From Rhodospirillaceae bacterium (lineage in GTDB: Bacteria > Pseudomonadota > Alphaproteobacteria > UBA8366 > GCA-2717185), in NCBI GenBank assembly GCA_018660965.1, contig JABJJH010000250.1, forward strand, positions 1 to 7,159: a DNA stretch of 7,159 nt, in the 5' to 3' direction. Below the pieces are notes generated by a model. That model made no database searches. It saw nothing but the letters and a program-made list of their open reading frames with translations, and had not been told where the DNA came from. The translations under genes were made by a program, and so were the position numbers. Positions 5,708 to 7,159 of the stretch are shown here, piece by piece (the first letter of the stretch is position 1; each line of letters starts with the position of its first letter).

Positions 5708-6730
5708 TTAGCGAATTTCAATTGACCGAACGACATCCAGGATTGGAGCGTTGTTTGCGCCAAGTTCGAATTTCGCTTGATAAAGCCCTGTGCGCCATGG
5801 CCGGGTGCGGTTGGATTTTCCGCCGGTCAAAAAGCGAACCCCGCTATGTTTTGGAAACGTCCCTGTCTTGTCAAAAATTACGCCGCCGCCTGGGTCGAAA
5901 AAACGAAGCCTGTAGACATCGCCTGCGCGCACGCCCGCGAAGAAGACGCCAAACAGAAGGTTGCGGGCGGTCGTGGGGAATGTGTCCCGGTCGTATAAAC
6001 CGTATTGCAGGGCGGCGCGTTTCATCACTTTGTCGCTAAACCCGGCGTGCAGCAGGAAGGCGCGTTGATAGGTCAGTGAGTCCAATGCGCTTTTTCGCCA
6101 GAGCGATGCGCTTGTGAACTCGCCGCACACGTCGCTTTTTGCGTCCGGTTGCACGGATGCGCCGGTAAACGGGTCCACGGGCGTCCCACGGTGATTGACC
6201 TGAAAATGAACGTGCGGGAACTCGGTCAATCCGGACAAGCCGATCACGCCAATGGGGTCTCCTGACGCAACCCGCTGTCCCTTGGTTACGGAGACGCCGC
6301 CGCGGCGTAAATGCGCATAGATGGTGCGCCATCCGTCGCCATGGTCGATCACCACCGCATTGCCCAGTCCGCGGTCGAATACGGCGTCCTTGCCAACAAG
6401 ACCCATATGGACGTCGGGCATGCCGTCGCGTGTTGTGACGACCGTTCCCGGCGCGGCGGCGCGGACAGAAATATCGCGTTCCATCATCTTAAAATCTCGG
6501 AGGCGGAAATCCGTGCCTTTGTGCCCGTCATCGCTAAGCGAACCGCAGCGATAGTCACGGTAGGCGCCGTCAGGCGCGTGATCGACGTATTTTTGAACGA
6601 AGCAGTCTGGACCGGCCAAGCAATCCAGCGGCAGGTCGAAGCGCGGCGGCGGCGCTTCGGGGAACGCGGTGCGGGGAAGGCAGATGACGAACAGGGCGCC
6701 GAGGAATACAGAGATTAGGCTCCGGTCCAC
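5708..6730 (-). CDS. Secreted M23 family metallopeptidase
   Basis: LytM-type zinc peptidases cut peptide cross-links in peptidoglycan. From GTG 6730 the product is 340 residues. A hydrophobic signal segment (about 4-19) ends before a probable cleavage near TAFPEA (21-26), indicating export to the periplasm. The active site is complete: H70 and D74 in HKGTDF, H140 in YAHL, and H173 and H175 in HVHF. Cysteines C37, C43 and C62 before the catalytic domain may form disulfides. After about residue 200 there is a second, beta-rich region (FGVFFAGVRAGDVYRLRFFD ... W.TGLYQAKFEL) of unknown role. A TTG at 6802 would extend it by 24 residues but overlaps the upstream gene by 62 bp. GTG 6730 has AGGCGG nearby and places the signal peptide at the N-terminus. 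The longer form would add an RRR n-region, so the start is not certain. It lies 10 bp after the enolase-superfamily gene and converges on ppx, stops 10 bp apart. Confidence 0.88.
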   Translation of the reverse strand: MDRSLISVFLGALFVICLPRTAFPEAPPPRFDLPLDCLAGPDCFVQKYVDHAPDGAYRDYRCGSLSDDGHKGTDFRLRDFKMMERDISVRAAAPGTVVTTRDGMPDVHMGLVGKDAVFDRGLGNAVVIDHGDGWRTIYAHLRRGGVSVTKGQRVASGDPIGVIGLSGLTEFPHVHFQVNHRGTPVDPFTGASVQPDAKSDVCGEFTSASLWRKSALDSLTYQRAFLLHAGFSDKVMKRAALQYGLYDRDTFPTTARNLLFGVFFAGVRAGDVYRLRFFDPGGGVIFDKTGTFPKHSGVRFLTGGKSNRTRPWRTGLYQAKFELGANNAPILDVVRSIEIR

Positions 6731-6740
6731 GGCGCGCCGC

Positions 6741-7159
6741 CTACACGTATCCGGGACCGTCGATAAGGGGGAAGGCGCGGAGCTGATCTTCGTCAAATTC
6801 AACCCCGAGGCCTGGTTTTTCCGGGGGATGCACGAAACCGTCGGAATCCACTTCCGCGCGCCAGTCGCAAAGATCGTCCCTAAAAGGGTTATGCCGTGAA
6901 ATATCGGCTTCGAAATAGCCCGGATTATCGATGCTGCACAGCAAATGAATGCCCGCGGCGACGTTCAGGCCGGTCAACGAGGTATGGGGATTTATCGTCA
7001 GTTTCCAAGCCGAGGCCAGGGCCGCTATCCGCAAGGCTTCGGTGACGCCGCCGGTTTTCGACAAATCGGGCTGAACGACGGTCATGCAGCCATCTTCGAT
7101 CATCCGATGGAATTCGTAGCGTGTGTAATGATTTTCTCCGGCGGCCAGCGGTGTGCGGC
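6741..7159 (-). CDS. Mandelate racemase/muconate lactonizing enzyme family protein, C-terminal part
   Basis: This is the last 138 codons of an enolase-superfamily enzyme; its start lies beyond the right edge of the window. Such enzymes abstract a proton next to a carboxylate using a Mg2+ site in a C-terminal TIM barrel, often in catabolism of sugar acids or related compounds. Visible marks in order are PLAAGEN, whose glutamate is the third metal ligand; QPDLSKTGGVTEALRIA, with the aspartate that pairs with the catalytic histidine; NPHTSLTGLN, with that histidine; and YFEAD near the barrel end. The Asp-His dyad is typical of the mandelate racemase subgroup. The tail reads GPGLGVEFDEDQL ... GPGYV, a usual family ending, so the 3' end is intact. 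The substrate cannot be told because the N-terminal specificity domain is not visible. The M23 peptidase gene follows after 10 bp, so the two are probably co-transcribed, although no functional link is evident. Confidence 0.9.
   Translation of the reverse strand, partial: RTPLAAGENHYTRYEFHRMIEDGCMTVVQPDLSKTGGVTEALRIAALASAWKLTINPHTSLTGLNVAAGIHLLCSIDNPGYFEADISRHNPFRDDLCDWRAEVDSDGFVHPPEKPGLGVEFDEDQLRAFPLIDGPGYV

Noticed and set aside
6731..6802. 24-codon extension of the M23 peptidase from TTG 6802
   Set aside because: It overlaps the upstream gene by 62 bp and uses a TTG, while GTG 6730 follows the upstream stop by 10 bp, has a purine-rich site and puts the signal peptide first. Not fully excluded.

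Overview
This window looks like a chromosomal core region of an alphaproteobacterium. The genes have alphaproteobacterial-type sequences (LptF, Ndk, Ppx), the base composition is moderately GC-rich, and several starts are GTG or TTG. A Rhodospirillales-like relative is my inference from protein style, not a computed placement.

Left part (1-1215, minus strand): the start of lptG, cut by the window edge, and the whole of lptF. They are translationally tight and encode the two permease subunits of the lipopolysaccharide (LPS) export ABC transporter. A 244-bp divergent spacer (1216-1459) follows, holding a perfect 8-bp dyad just before pepA. Middle part (1460-3970, plus strand): pepA (leucyl aminopeptidase) and holC (DNA polymerase III chi) form a likely operon, then ndk (nucleoside diphosphate kinase) follows with its own good sigma70-type promoter. 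A divergent lptFG / pepA-holC arrangement is also found in E. coli, so this is old conserved synteny.

The 3971-4155 spacer is the most structured non-coding stretch. It contains a consensus-like promoter overlapping the end of ndk, a dyad at the expected transcription start, a strong intrinsic terminator about 30-55 nt further on, and a 27-codon open frame with a ribosome binding site that overlaps the TTG start of the next gene. That gene, ppx (exopolyphosphatase/GppA family), runs 4156-5697.

Right part (5708-7159, minus strand): a secreted M23 metallopeptidase converges on ppx with a 10-bp gap. Upstream of it, also separated by 10 bp, is the 3' end of an enolase-superfamily (mandelate racemase/muconate lactonizing enzyme) gene that runs off the window edge.

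All major genes fall in known families with intact key residues. I see no mobile element, CRISPR array, tRNA, rRNA or clearly new gene system. The items most worth a second look are the ndk-ppx spacer (possible short RNA or attenuated leader), the two in-register A-AAA-AAA heptamers inside ppx, and the dyad before pepA.
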